From: a virus
Strand: one strand, 5' to 3'
Virus record (IMG/VR): IMGVR_UViG_3300008262_002626
Coordinates: 27,077-91,076 of that record
Length of the DNA stretch: 64,000 bases
The position numbers and the translations under genes are program-made. Each line of letters starts with the position of its first letter. The first letter of the stretch is position 1. The notes beneath the pieces are model-generated. The model ran no database searches, was not told the origin of the DNA, and worked only from the letters and a program-made list of their open reading frames with translations. Below are positions 41,548-48,268 of the stretch, piece by piece.

Positions 41548-41774
41548 TGAAGACCATACAAGAAATCTTTCCGGGCATTATGATCTACGATACTGAGCCA
41601 GTGGCTGTAGAGAACCCGTTCAGTGGGGAGAGCTATACCCTAAGCCCTGAAGAAGTGGCGGTCTACGACTACCTCAAAGGGTGCGAACTCATTGGTGACT
41701 ATGCAGGTGTCCGCAAGGCCCTGGACTGGTTCATGGATAACAATGCAGAAGCCTACATGGCTCTGCTGGACTAA
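41547..41774 (+). CDS. Small conserved protein
   Basis: A 75-residue acidic protein coupled to the preceding gene (ATGA-type junction; A of the upstream stop shared). Motif LSPEEVAVYDYLKG. No known domain. Confidence 0.65.
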   Translation: MKTIQEIFPGIMIYDTEPVAVENPFSGESYTLSPEEVAVYDYLKGCELIGDYAGVRKALDWFMDNNAEAYMALLD

Positions 41775-41783
41775 GGAGCAGAT

Positions 41784-41985
41784 ATGTACACGGTTATCGT
41801 TTATAAGGTAGACAAGCGGACAGCATACCGTCAAGCATACATGGCGGGCGGCACATGGATTCCGCTATGAGATCCACGAAACTATGGTCACCCGTAAGAA
41901 CCTAATGGGTGGTGCTGAGTATCAGGAGCGGTTCGATACGCCCAGGTACTGTAGCCCTAGTTCAGAAGCCTACTGGTCAATGTAG
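41784..41985 (+). pseudogene. Frameshifted remnant of a conserved phage gene
   Basis: Starts well (AAGGAGCAG, MYTVIVYKVDKRTAYRQAY) but stops after 28 codons at 41870. The next frame reads GFRYEIHETMVTRKNLMGG and RFDTPRYCSPSSEAYWSM to 41985, which looks like the C-terminal half of the same family. Consistent with a deletion plus frameshift. Confidence 0.55.
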
Positions 41986-41989
41986 TACC

Positions 41990-42053
41990 AAGGCCCCCAT
42001 CGCCTGGACCCTCTCCATAGGACTTGGGTTCTGCAACCGGGGGCCTTCCTTTT
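41990..42053 (+). terminator. Intrinsic terminator
   Basis: 9-bp stem AAGGCCCCC/GGGGGCCTT with a long loop, then CCTTTT. Follows the remnant gene and precedes the next promoter. Confidence 0.6.
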
Positions 42054-42196
42054 AATCACCCGCCAAAACCGACAGGCACCCTCGACGTCCACCCCCTTTA
42101 AGTTCGAACATGTGTATATTATACCCTCGTGGGCCCAATCTGTCAACCGAAAGGCCGGAATACCCGAGTAACCTGTAGGGTCTTTAGACATAGGGG

Positions 42197-42225
42197 TTGA
42201 CAATTTGGGCTAGGTATGTAATAAT
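42197..42225 (+). promoter_or_regulatory. Sigma-70-type early promoter
   Basis: TTGACA, about 16-17-bp spacer, TAATAA/AATAAT, with leader ATACACATACTG. The -10 is less regular than its neighbours. Confidence 0.75.
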
Positions 42226-42254
42226 ACACATACTGCAACAAAGGAGCGAACTTT

Positions 42255-42497
42255 ATGCAAACAAACTGCCTAGCCCGTGCTACACTAGTAAAAAGCCGTA
42301 AATTGCAAAATACGCAATTTTATAAACTCAAAGTAGCATTTAATGTTACGCAAGTAAACCCTGTCACCGGCAAGTATATTTTCCCTACACAAAAAGCCTG
42401 CGCTTATGTAAGCGGAGACATACAAATAGACGAATTAGGGCGTGTGCTTGTTAATGTGCAAAATGTTATCCGTAGCAAAAATATAGAACTTGTATAA
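42255..42497 (+). CDS. Hypothetical protein
   Basis: An 80-residue AT-rich-coded protein with SD AAGGAGCGAACTTT and alternating beta-like strands (YKLKVAFNVTQ). No recognised family. Confidence 0.6.
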   Translation: MQTNCLARATLVKSRKLQNTQFYKLKVAFNVTQVNPVTGKYIFPTQKACAYVSGDIQIDELGRVLVNVQNVIRSKNIELV

Positions 42498-42521
42498 CTT
42501 GTAGGGTTATTGCACAGCAAG

Positions 42522-42550
42522 TTGACATTTTGGACTTGCTGTGCTATAAT
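42522..42550 (+). promoter_or_regulatory. Sigma-70-type early promoter
   Basis: TTGACA, 17-bp spacer, TATAAT. Confidence 0.85.
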
Positions 42551-42579
42551 TGTTTTTTAAGTAGCAAAAGGAGCGATAA

Positions 42580-42903
42580 ATGCAAAAACTTACACTAGTG
42601 CGTTACGAACGTGACGAAGACTGTATTATTACAGAGTTTGCTTGCGAATATGCAGTTACTACAGCTGGAGACGGCTTGTGGGGGTGCGAAGCAGGTAGGA
42701 AAGTAAATGTTACAGGTATTACTATTATTAATAACATTTACGACGGCGAGATTTATACGCAAGTAAATGTTACACACGACAGTACTTGGGACATTTATAC
42801 AGACACGGGTTTTGAAACTGCTATTAGCGACGCTTTAGGCTTTGCTGTTACATTTACAGAACAAGGTATGCAAGACGACGAGTTTGCGAGTATGGAAGCA
42901 TAA
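42580..42903 (+). CDS. Hypothetical acidic protein
   Basis: A 107-residue acidic protein with the SD AAGGAGCGATAA, beta-rich (FACEYAVTTAGDGLW, NVTGITIINNIYDGE). Function unknown. Confidence 0.65.
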   Translation: MQKLTLVRYERDEDCIITEFACEYAVTTAGDGLWGCEAGRKVNVTGITIINNIYDGEIYTQVNVTHDSTWDIYTDTGFETAISDALGFAVTFTEQGMQDDEFASMEA

Positions 42904-42922
42904 AACAAATAGCACAGCACAG

Positions 42923-42951
42923 TTGACATTTTGGCTGTGCTGTGCTATACT
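42923..42951 (+). promoter_or_regulatory. Sigma-70-type early promoter
   Basis: TTGACA, 17-bp spacer, TATACT, before 42980. Confidence 0.85.
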
Positions 42952-42979
42952 GTTGTTTTAGTAGTTAGAAGGAGCGAAA

Positions 42980-43159
42980 ATGCGTAAAGTAGACAAGGTG
43001 CTAGCACTGCTAGCAGAGGCACGTGCATTGTGCGACGAGCTTACTATTGACGGTGTTAAGTTTGGTGAGGACACAGACTGCGATAACGCTTTTTATGACG
43101 TGTTTGAGAAGCTGGATACTGCACAGGAGGCAGTGGGCTTTTACTTTGATTTGGAATAA
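42980..43159 (+). CDS. 59-residue hypothetical protein
   Basis: SD AAGGAGCGAAA immediately upstream. MRKVDKVLALLAEARALCDE..., acidic, helical. Function unknown. Followed by 43169 in the same transcript. Confidence 0.65.
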   Translation: MRKVDKVLALLAEARALCDELTIDGVKFGEDTDCDNAFYDVFEKLDTAQEAVGFYFDLE

Positions 43160-43168
43160 GGAGCGACA

Positions 43169-43360
43169 ATGTTGACAGCAAAACAAAAAATTGAGAAGTT
43201 GCAGGAAGCTATTGCACTGCTACAAGATGTAGATGCACTACAGCAAGTAGGCATGGAAGGCTTTGACAGTGACGTGTGCTATGAATTGCACAATGAGATT
43301 GAGAACATTATAGACACGCTAGGCGAGGCTATAGGGGAGTTAGAGGTAGAGAATGCTTAA
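43169..43360 (+). CDS. Small helical hypothetical protein
   Basis: A 63-residue acidic helical protein (KQKIEKLQEAIALLQDV) behind AAGGAGCGACA. Probably a coiled coil. Function unknown. Confidence 0.6.
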   Translation: MLTAKQKIEKLQEAIALLQDVDALQQVGMEGFDSDVCYELHNEIENIIDTLGEAIGELEVENA

Positions 43361-43565
43361 TAGTATTTTAAAGTGGACTGCGCTTGCGGCAACGCTGACG
43401 GGTGCAGGCTTCACTGCCTTTGAGCTACACTTTGCCAACAGAGAGTTGCTGGCACTGGGTAGCCTGCTGTACTTGGTATGGAGTGTACGCATTAGAGAGG
43501 CTAACTTGATAGCTGTTAACGCAGGCCTATTAGCCCTATACGCTGTAGGGTTATTCTTGAAGTAG
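43353..43565 (+). CDS. Small membrane protein
   Basis: A 70-residue protein with two or three hydrophobic helices (ILKWTALAATLTGAGFTAF, LLALGSLLYLVWSV, AGLLALYAVGLFL), overlapping the preceding gene by eight bases. Function unknown. Confidence 0.6.
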   Translation: MLNSILKWTALAATLTGAGFTAFELHFANRELLALGSLLYLVWSVRIREANLIAVNAGLLALYAVGLFLK

Positions 43566-43566
43566 G

Positions 43567-43595
43567 TTGACTGTTTGGGCTAGGCTTGCTATAAT
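43567..43595 (+). promoter_or_regulatory. Sigma-70-type early promoter
   Basis: TTGACT, 17-bp spacer, TATAAT, short leader to 43615. Confidence 0.8.
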
Positions 43596-43614
43596 TTGGG
43601 CATAAGGAGCCGTT

Positions 43615-43797
43615 ATGTACAATCAAGTCAAGCTAGCCCGTTTTGCCGCTAAAAATAACCTTACACTTTTCCAGCTTATTGAATACTGGAACTTTTTCGA
43701 CGAGGACGCACCTGCGGACATTGTCCAAGCATACGAAGCATTTTTTGCGGAATATAGGGACAATGTACAGGAGGAAGTCCGCATGGCACTAAAATAA
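43615..43797 (+). CDS. Small acidic protein
   Basis: A 60-residue acidic helical protein (MYNQVKLARFAAKNNLTLF...) with SD AAGGAGCC, a deviant of the array motif. Function unknown. Confidence 0.6.
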   Translation: MYNQVKLARFAAKNNLTLFQLIEYWNFFDEDAPADIVQAYEAFFAEYRDNVQEEVRMALK

Positions 43798-43805
43798 CCC
43801 TTCGG

Positions 43806-43834
43806 TTGACAGGGCGATCGTTTGGTGCTATAAT
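43806..43834 (+). promoter_or_regulatory. Sigma-70-type early promoter
   Basis: TTGACA, 17-bp spacer, TATAAT, with the conserved leader ATACACATACTAAAGGAGC. Confidence 0.85.
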
Positions 43835-43859
43835 ATACACATACTAAAGGAGCGAACCT

Positions 43860-44108
43860 ATGTTAAATGTCGATAAAGTAGCCCGGGTCTATTCCGGCAA
43901 GATTGGTTGTATGTGTGGTTGCAAGGGCAAGTACACCTACAATGAGGGCGTGGCCCACGAGGACTGGCAGGGTGCGGTCAATGTGCGTACCGTGCGTCTG
44001 TTCACCAAGCAGGTCTTGTCTCACCCTAATGTCAAGTGGGAAGACAATATTGCTTTCGTTGAGGAAGCAGGCCGCATTAAGGTTGTATTCTTTAAGGAGC
44101 AGGAATGA
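43860..44108 (+). CDS. Conserved phage protein with a CxCGC motif
   Basis: An 82-residue protein with IGCMCGCKGKYTYNEG near residue 15, a possible metal site, and DWQGAVNVRTVRLFTKQV. A common small phage family. Function unknown. Overlaps the next start by four bases. Confidence 0.7.
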   Translation: MLNVDKVARVYSGKIGCMCGCKGKYTYNEGVAHEDWQGAVNVRTVRLFTKQVLSHPNVKWEDNIAFVEEAGRIKVVFFKEQE

Positions 44109-44347
44109 TAACTGCTGACACGCTGAGTCGTATGACCACCTTCTCTGCAGAGGGCCTTACCGCCCTTATCCGCAAGGCCGGCTACAAGAAGGACAGCTTC
44201 AAAGAGGCCCAGTTCCTGGGCATAACCAATGGTGGGCAATACTGTTACAAGGTGCTCTACTTCGATGGGTTTATGGGCGAGGATGCTTGGACTAAGGTGT
44301 TCGTAACGCATGACCAGTTTGAGCAGACTACTGTAGCAGACTACTAG
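44105..44347 (+). CDS. Conserved hypothetical protein
   Basis: An 80-residue protein with a helical N-terminus (FSAEGLTALIRKAGY) and beta strand core (GGQYCYKVLYFD). Co-expressed with 43860. Function unknown. Confidence 0.65.
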   Translation: MITADTLSRMTTFSAEGLTALIRKAGYKKDSFKEAQFLGITNGGQYCYKVLYFDGFMGEDAWTKVFVTHDQFEQTTVADY

Positions 44348-44348
44348 G

Positions 44349-44377
44349 TTGACAGATTGGCTAGGGTGTGCTATAAT
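44349..44377 (+). promoter_or_regulatory. Sigma-70-type early promoter
   Basis: TTGACA, 17-bp spacer, TATAAT, leader ATACACATACTAAGGAGAGC. Confidence 0.9.
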
Positions 44378-44400
44378 ATACACATACTAAGGAGAGCGAC

Positions 44401-44598
44401 ATGGCACTAGTAGACGGACAAAGAGTTAAAGTTGGCGACTGGGTCTGCTTTAAGAGCGACATAGAACAGTCGGGTAGGATTACTGCAATCCTCAATGGCA
44501 ACAGGCTCGTACTTGAAAACCCTAATGGCTTCCAGGGCGATTACATTGGCGGGCTTGAAACTACAATGCAGTCAGCGGTTGACTGTTGGATAGAGTGA
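44401..44598 (+). CDS. Small KOW-like protein
   Basis: A 65-residue protein with GQRVKVGDWVCFKS and SGRITAILNGNRLVLENP, consistent with a small SH3/KOW-like barrel. Its last codons carry the -35 of the next promoter. Confidence 0.6.
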   Translation: MALVDGQRVKVGDWVCFKSDIEQSGRITAILNGNRLVLENPNGFQGDYIGGLETTMQSAVDCWIE

Positions 44599-44607
44599 CA
44601 GTATAAT
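44579..44607 (+). promoter_or_regulatory. Sigma-70-type early promoter
   Basis: TTGACT, 17-bp spacer, TATAAT. The -35 and spacer lie in the 3' end of the preceding gene. Unusual in being followed by an approximately 100-base structured leader. Confidence 0.8.
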
Positions 44608-44615
44608 ACAGTTAA

Positions 44616-44687
44616 TGGGCGGTACAGGCAGTCCTAGGTAATACCTTAATGCAGAGTCAAATCAAGTGCGTGCCTACTCTGCGCCCA
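44616..44687 (+). ncRNA. Structured 5' leader (possible riboswitch-like element)
   Basis: P1 TGGGCG (44616-44621)/CGCCCA (44682-44687); P2 CAGAGT (44652-44657)/ACTCTG (44676-44681) stacked on P1. The loop segment TGCCT (44671-44675) complements AGGCA (44626-44630), a possible 5-bp pseudoknot. Lies between the transcription start and the SD at 44701, unlike other array leaders, which are short. Function unassigned. Confidence 0.5.
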
Positions 44688-44712
44688 CCCTTCAACAAAC
44701 AAGGAGCGAACC

Positions 44713-44943
44713 ATGCGAGTACAAGACCTAATTGACGAGCTGAAGGCATATGACCCTGAAGCTGAAGTGCATTTCCACTATAACTATGGCGACCACTGGC
44801 GTACCCAAGTAGCACCCAAAGTCACCGAAGTGTTTGACGGCCCTGTAGAGTACAGTGAGTACCACCGTATGCACAAGCTGGCTGACGAGGACTACGACGA
44901 CGAGTGTGGCGAAAATACTACACGGGTTGTGATCATTGGTTGA
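44713..44943 (+). CDS. Conserved small acidic phage protein
   Basis: A 76-residue protein of a common phage family (MRVQDLIDELKAYDPEAEVH... TTRVVIIG), SD AAGGAGCGAACC. Acidic and His/Tyr-rich. Function unknown. Downstream of the structured leader. Confidence 0.7.
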   Translation: MRVQDLIDELKAYDPEAEVHFHYNYGDHWRTQVAPKVTEVFDGPVEYSEYHRMHKLADEDYDDECGENTTRVVIIG

Positions 44944-44968
44944 CAAGTTGACCAATTGAGCATACAAT
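44940..44968 (+). promoter_or_regulatory. Sigma-70-type early promoter
   Basis: TTGACA, 17-bp spacer, TACAAT, before 45001. Confidence 0.8.
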
Positions 44969-45000
44969 AGAGTTATAGTAAACAACTAGGAGCGAAACAA

Positions 45001-45468
45001 ATGGCTACACGTTCAACTATTGCGCTGGAATTTGCAGACGGTACTGTTCAACAAGTCTACTGCCACTGGGACGGTTACTTGGACAACAACGGCAAACTCC
45101 TGCTCAACAACTACAAAGACCCTTTCAAACTGCGTGACCTTATTGACTTAGGCGACATTAGCTCGCTAGGTCCTGAGATCGGCGAGAAGCACGACTTTGA
45201 CATTCCGCACAAATACGGTACACCGGAGTACGAAGCGGAGCAACGGGTGCGTCAGGGCATTACTACTTTCTACGGACGTGACCGTGGCGAAGAAGGCACC
45301 CAAGCCCGTAAGTTTAAGGACTACGCTGACTATCGTGCCAATGCACAGTTCGAGGAATACAACTACTGCCTGCGTAAAGACGGCAACTGGTATGTTGAGT
45401 TCTACGGTCGCTTTGACGGCTTGCTGGAGCAGGCTATTATTGAAGCAGAAGCAATGGAGGCAGCATGA
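45001..45468 (+). CDS. Widespread conserved phage protein (MATRSTIALEFADG family)
   Basis: A 155-residue protein that begins with the family signature MATRSTIALEFADGTVQQVY followed by CHWDGYLDNNG. Very common in phages and prophages, function unknown. SD AGGAGCGAAACAA. Overlaps the next gene by four bases. Confidence 0.85.
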   Translation: MATRSTIALEFADGTVQQVYCHWDGYLDNNGKLLLNNYKDPFKLRDLIDLGDISSLGPEIGEKHDFDIPHKYGTPEYEAEQRVRQGITTFYGRDRGEEGTQARKFKDYADYRANAQFEEYNYCLRKDGNWYVEFYGRFDGLLEQAIIEAEAMEAA

Positions 45469-45677
45469 AAGCCTATGTAACTACTATCCTGCGTCAAGAG
45501 ATTGAAGTACCTGAGGGTTGGGACCGTATGGATGTGTTTGACTTCCTTGGAGAGTATCAGAGCTTTCGTACCGCCTTCCAGGGTGTAAGCAACGAAGATC
45601 AAACAGCTCGTATCATTGACGTAATGGTCCTAGAAGAAGAAGTTACTGAACTTGGCGAGGAGGCCTACGATGACTAA
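45465..45677 (+). CDS. Conserved small protein
   Basis: A 70-residue acidic protein, MKAYVTTILRQEIEVPEG..., co-transcribed with the MATRST gene. Function unknown. Confidence 0.65.
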   Translation: MKAYVTTILRQEIEVPEGWDRMDVFDFLGEYQSFRTAFQGVSNEDQTARIIDVMVLEEEVTELGEEAYDD

Positions 45678-45825
45678 ATTTTGGATGGTAACTGAAGACC
45701 CGATGTATGACGAAGACGGGCAACTGGTAGACGAGGACTACATTGACCCAGATGAGTGGGACGAAGCATTTCCTCCGGAAGAGATCGACGAAACCTACGA
45801 TCCTTTTGAAACTGTTAATAGCTAG
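45670..45825 (+). CDS. 51-residue highly acidic protein
   Basis: MTKFWMVTEDPMYDEDGQLV..., about one third Asp/Glu. It starts within the end of the preceding gene. DNA mimicry or inhibition of a host factor is possible but speculative. The anti-SD hairpin begins at its stop codon. Confidence 0.6.
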   Translation: MTKFWMVTEDPMYDEDGQLVDEDYIDPDEWDEAFPPEEIDETYDPFETVNS

Positions 45826-45837
45826 TTCGCTCCTAGC
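45821..45837 (+). ncRNA. Hairpin displaying anti-Shine-Dalgarno loop
   Basis: GCTAG (45821-45825) / CTAGC (45833-45837) closing a loop TTCGCTC, complementary to the GAGCGAA part of the array SD. Sits between the acidic gene and its terminator. See findings. Confidence 0.55.
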
Positions 45838-45843
45838 ACGGCC

Positions 45844-45873
45844 AGACCCCCTCCGACATGGGGGTCTTTTTTT
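45844..45873 (+). terminator. Intrinsic terminator
   Basis: 8-bp stem AGACCCCC/GGGGGTCT, 8-base loop, then seven T residues. Confidence 0.9.
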
Positions 45874-45875
45874 GG

Positions 45876-45904
45876 TTGACACCTAGCCCAAACGATGTTA
45901 TAAT
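45876..45904 (+). promoter_or_regulatory. Sigma-70-type early promoter
   Basis: TTGACA, 17-bp spacer, TATAAT, three bases past the terminator. Leader ATACACATACTAAGGAGAGC. Confidence 0.9.
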
Positions 45905-45927
45905 ATACACATACTAAGGAGAGCGAC

Positions 45928-46149
45928 ATGCAGATCGAAGGACTGAACAAAACCCAGCGAGCCCTAGCAGACATCATGTGGGGCATGGACAGCAAGGATC
46001 AGGTCACAGCATTCATCGGATCACTGCGTGGACAGCAACAGCGTGACGCCCAAACCGTGCTAGAACTGATGCTGTTAGCCATTTGGGACGAGTGCGAAGA
46101 TACCCAGGATGCCTGTAGGGTTATTGATCAGTTCCGGTTGACAGACTGA
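45928..46149 (+). CDS. Conserved hypothetical protein
   Basis: A 73-residue helical protein (MQIEGLNKTQRALADIMWGM...). The family recurs in phages. Function unknown. The -35 of the next promoter lies in its last codons. Confidence 0.65.
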   Translation: MQIEGLNKTQRALADIMWGMDSKDQVTAFIGSLRGQQQRDAQTVLELMLLAIWDECEDTQDACRVIDQFRLTD

Positions 46150-46166
46150 GTCCAATTTGCTATACT
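46138..46166 (+). promoter_or_regulatory. Sigma-70-type early promoter
   Basis: TTGACA, 17-bp spacer, TATACT, leader ATAGGCTAAGTTAAAC. Confidence 0.85.
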
Positions 46167-46196
46167 ATAGGCTAAGTTAAACAAAAGGAGCGACAG

Positions 46197-46460
46197 ATGA
46201 ACATAGCAACTATCGAACAGTATGTGGATGGTATCAACCGTTGGGGTGCCCTGTTTGGTAACAAACCCCTGAGCCTGCTCAACGCCAAGGACCGTCAAAA
46301 GATTGCAGATCGCATTGACTCTGACCTTAGCCCTGAGAACTTGACCTGCGATGGTGAACTGCCCCGTAGCCAAGTCCAGCAACGCTACCAGTTCCTGACC
46401 CGTGCGGCCCGTGAACTGCAAAGCATTGACCCTTCAGTAACCTTTTACGAATTCAGTTGA
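46197..46460 (+). CDS. Hypothetical protein
   Basis: An 87-residue protein (MNIATIEQYVDGINRWGAL...), helical with ELPRSQVQQRYQFLT. SD AAGGAGCGACAG. Function unknown. Confidence 0.6.
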   Translation: MNIATIEQYVDGINRWGALFGNKPLSLLNAKDRQKIADRIDSDLSPENLTCDGELPRSQVQQRYQFLTRAARELQSIDPSVTFYEFS

Positions 46461-46485
46461 CAATAGGGCCGAAAGGCCCTATAAT
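46457..46485 (+). promoter_or_regulatory. Sigma-70-type early promoter with palindromic spacer
   Basis: TTGACA, 17-bp spacer holding the palindrome AGGGCCGAAAGGCCCT, TATAAT. The palindrome could be an operator or a weak upstream terminator. Confidence 0.8.
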
Positions 46486-46515
46486 TGATACATACTTAAA
46501 CACAAGGAGCGACTT

Positions 46516-47151
46516 ATGCCAAATTGGTGCAACAACACACTAGAGATTACCCATCCTGATCCTGCTATGATTGAGCGGGCGCGGGTGGCATTCGCAGAGG
46601 GCAGACTGCTTGACGAGTTTGTGCCTGTGCCCAAGGACTTGCATATCGTAGCGGGCCGTGTAGGTGCCGACAACGACCCTAAACAGATTGAACTAGAAGC
46701 ACAAGAGAAGAGCAACCTAGACAAGTATGGCTACAAGACTTGGTATGACTTCTGTGTCAACGAATGGGGCACCAAGTGGGATGTAGGTGGCGATGGCTAC
46801 GAAGCACAGGATATCCCTAACGGGTTGATCATGTCGTTTGATAGTGCATGGGCCCCTCCTTGCAATGCCTACGAGAAGATGTTGGACTTGGGTTTCAGCA
46901 TCCGTGCTACTTACTACGAACCCGGTATGGCTTTCTGCGGTGAGTGGGAAGACGGTAACGATGACTTCTACGACATCAGCAACATGACTAGCGATCAAGT
47001 TCGTGACCTGTTGCCCGAGCATCTCGATGAATCCTATGGTATTAGCGAGTGCATTGCCGAGTATGAGAATGAAGAAAAGGACGAGGTCCAAACATGGTAT
47101 GAAGAGGGTGTGGAATCAAAAGGATTGGAGCCACACAAAGTAAATGAGTAA
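46516..47151 (+). CDS. DUF1281-like (YubB ferredoxin-like) protein
   Basis: A 211-residue protein beginning MPNWCNNTLEI, a signature of the YubB/DUF1281 family found on phages and plasmids. Trp- and acid-rich, with GLIMSFDSAWAPPCNAYEK. Function unknown. Overlaps the next gene by eight bases. Confidence 0.8.
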   Translation: MPNWCNNTLEITHPDPAMIERARVAFAEGRLLDEFVPVPKDLHIVAGRVGADNDPKQIELEAQEKSNLDKYGYKTWYDFCVNEWGTKWDVGGDGYEAQDIPNGLIMSFDSAWAPPCNAYEKMLDLGFSIRATYYEPGMAFCGEWEDGNDDFYDISNMTSDQVRDLLPEHLDESYGISECIAEYENEEKDEVQTWYEEGVESKGLEPHKVNE

Positions 47152-47410
47152 ACTAGAGATCTACCTAAGGCCGCTGGTGCTGTTTGATGCAAGTAACAAA
47201 GAGCACCGGCAGCTCTACTTTAACTATTTGGCAACAGGTGGTTGGGCAGGATGTCCATATCGGTTCGCTATAGCAGAAGATTATGGGAACTTGATTGGAC
47301 ATATACAGCGAGAGCTTTTGGAATACTATATGGGCCGCGAGTTCAAAGGTAAGATCAAAGAAACAAGAGTTTTGGTTCGCCAAAAGAAGAAGAAAAAGGT
47401 TGACAACTGA
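47144..47410 (+). CDS. Hypothetical protein
   Basis: An 88-residue basic protein ending VRQKKKKKVDN, co-transcribed with 46516. No recognised domain. Confidence 0.55.
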   Translation: MSKLEIYLRPLVLFDASNKEHRQLYFNYLATGGWAGCPYRFAIAEDYGNLIGHIQRELLEYYMGREFKGKIKETRVLVRQKKKKKVDN

Positions 47411-47428
47411 CCCAAATAGTTGTACAAT
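47400..47428 (+). promoter_or_regulatory. Sigma-70-type promoter
   Basis: TTGACA, 17-bp spacer, TACAAT; the leader lacks the GGAGCGA element and uses AGAGGT instead. Confidence 0.75.
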
Positions 47429-47489
47429 ATGGACATGCTAAGGAAACTGGCATAAACTAACTAAACCACACACAGAAAGAGGTATTAAA

Positions 47490-47849
47490 ATGGCTACAGA
47501 TAAATTGTTTAACGTTTGCGGTGTTTCGAAGCTTGATGGTGAGTACAAGGTGCGCTTTGCTACTGACATCATGCGTATCAAAGTACTTGCTAAACACGGT
47601 CACGAAGACATTCGTTTGGCTGAGTTGGACAAGGCTGTTTCTAAGTACGAAGCAGTTACTCAGATCAAGACCATGGCTGAGTTCGCTGATGCGGCTGCTC
47701 AGGCTGCTATCGCTGAGTACCTTGAGGACAAAGCACCTAAGGCTCCTAAAGCTAAGGCAGCTCCTGCTCCTAAGGCTAAGGCTGCTAAGGCACCTGCCAA
47801 AGCTACTAAGGCTAAGGTTGAAGCTGATCTCGAAGACGCACCTTTCTAA
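47490..47849 (+). CDS. Conserved phage protein with Ala/Lys/Pro-rich tail
   Basis: A 119-residue protein. The N-terminal 80 residues (LFNVCGVSKLDGEYKVRFA, AKHGHEDIRLAELD) match a conserved T4-like marine phage family. The C-terminal 40 residues are a histone H1-like KAPKAKAAPAPKAKAAK tail. Likely nucleic-acid binding. Its promoter lacks the array SD. Confidence 0.75.
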   Translation: MATDKLFNVCGVSKLDGEYKVRFATDIMRIKVLAKHGHEDIRLAELDKAVSKYEAVTQIKTMAEFADAAAQAAIAEYLEDKAPKAPKAKAAPAPKAKAAKAPAKATKAKVEADLEDAPF

Positions 47850-47865
47850 GAGACTAAACAGAACG

Positions 47866-47886
47866 GCCCGGGTGCGATTCCCGGGC
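47866..47886 (+). other. T-arm-like hairpin, possible tRNA remnant
   Basis: 7-bp stem GCCCGGG/CCCGGGC with loop TGCGATT. The sequence resembles a tRNA T-arm (CCGGG TTCGATT CCCGG) with one loop change. No T-tract. Lies 220 bases before the two intact tRNAs. Confidence 0.4.
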
Positions 47887-47909
47887 ATCACTTCATATAC
47901 ACGACTAAC

Positions 47910-48098
47910 ATGAGCTGGACGCAATACGAAGTTTGGGCCGAAATGGATGGCCACCAAGAACTGATCGAAACCACACATTCCCGGAAAGAAGCAATAGCAC
48001 TAGCAGAGAAGACATTCAATGACGGGTGCGATTTCGTGGAAGTATTTGAAGAAACCAGTGATGGTGACTACCAATCAATCAAACAACTAAGTAGATAG
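47910..48098 (+). CDS. Small acidic hypothetical protein
   Basis: A 62-residue protein MSWTQYEVWAEMDGHQELIE... resembling small conserved phage proteins with a KEAIALAEKTF helix. No clear SD. Immediately precedes the tRNAs. Confidence 0.55.
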   Translation: MSWTQYEVWAEMDGHQELIETTHSRKEAIALAEKTFNDGCDFVEVFEETSDGDYQSIKQLSR

Positions 48099-48104
48099 AG
48101 TGTA

Positions 48105-48181
48105 GGGCCTATAGCTCAGTTGGTTAGAGCAGTGGACTCATAATCCATTGGTCCCTGGTTCGAACCCAGGTGGGCCCACCA
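48105..48181 (+). tRNA. tRNA with anticodon CAT (Ile2 or Met)
   Basis: 77-nt cloverleaf with encoded CCA: acceptor GGGCCTA/TGGGCCC, D-arm GCTC...GAGC, anticodon stem GTGGA/TCCAT with loop CTCATAA, T-arm CCTGG TTCGAAC CCAGG. No initiator hallmarks (no C1-A72, no three G-C pairs at the anticodon stem base). Overall sequence resembles alphaproteobacterial lysidine-type tRNA-Ile as I recall, so tRNA-Ile(CAT) is favoured over elongator Met. Confidence 0.9.
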
Positions 48182-48186
48182 ACATT

Positions 48187-48263
48187 CTGCCCTTAGTTCA
48201 GCTGGATAGAACAACGGCCTTCTAAGCCGTAGGTCAGAGGTTCGAGTCCTCTAGGGCAGGCCA
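48187..48263 (+). tRNA. tRNA-Arg (anticodon TCT)
   Basis: 77-nt cloverleaf with encoded CCA: acceptor CTGCCCT/AGGGCAG, D-arm GTTC...GAAC, anticodon stem ACGGC/GCCGT with loop CTTCTAA, T-arm AGAGG TTCGAGT CCTCT. Reads AGA/AGG codons. Confidence 0.93.
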
Positions 48264-48268
48264 ACACA

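Noticed and set aside
41970-42203. 77-codon minus-strand frame
   Set aside because: It covers the GC-rich terminator stem and promoter of the plus-strand array, and its composition (Arg/Trp/Cys) fits a shadow of structured DNA. No supporting start signal.
46463-46479. Palindrome AGGGCCGAAAGGCCCT as an intrinsic terminator
   Set aside because: There is no T-tract after the stem (ATAATTG follows), and it lies within a promoter with ideal boxes, so a terminator role alone is unlikely.
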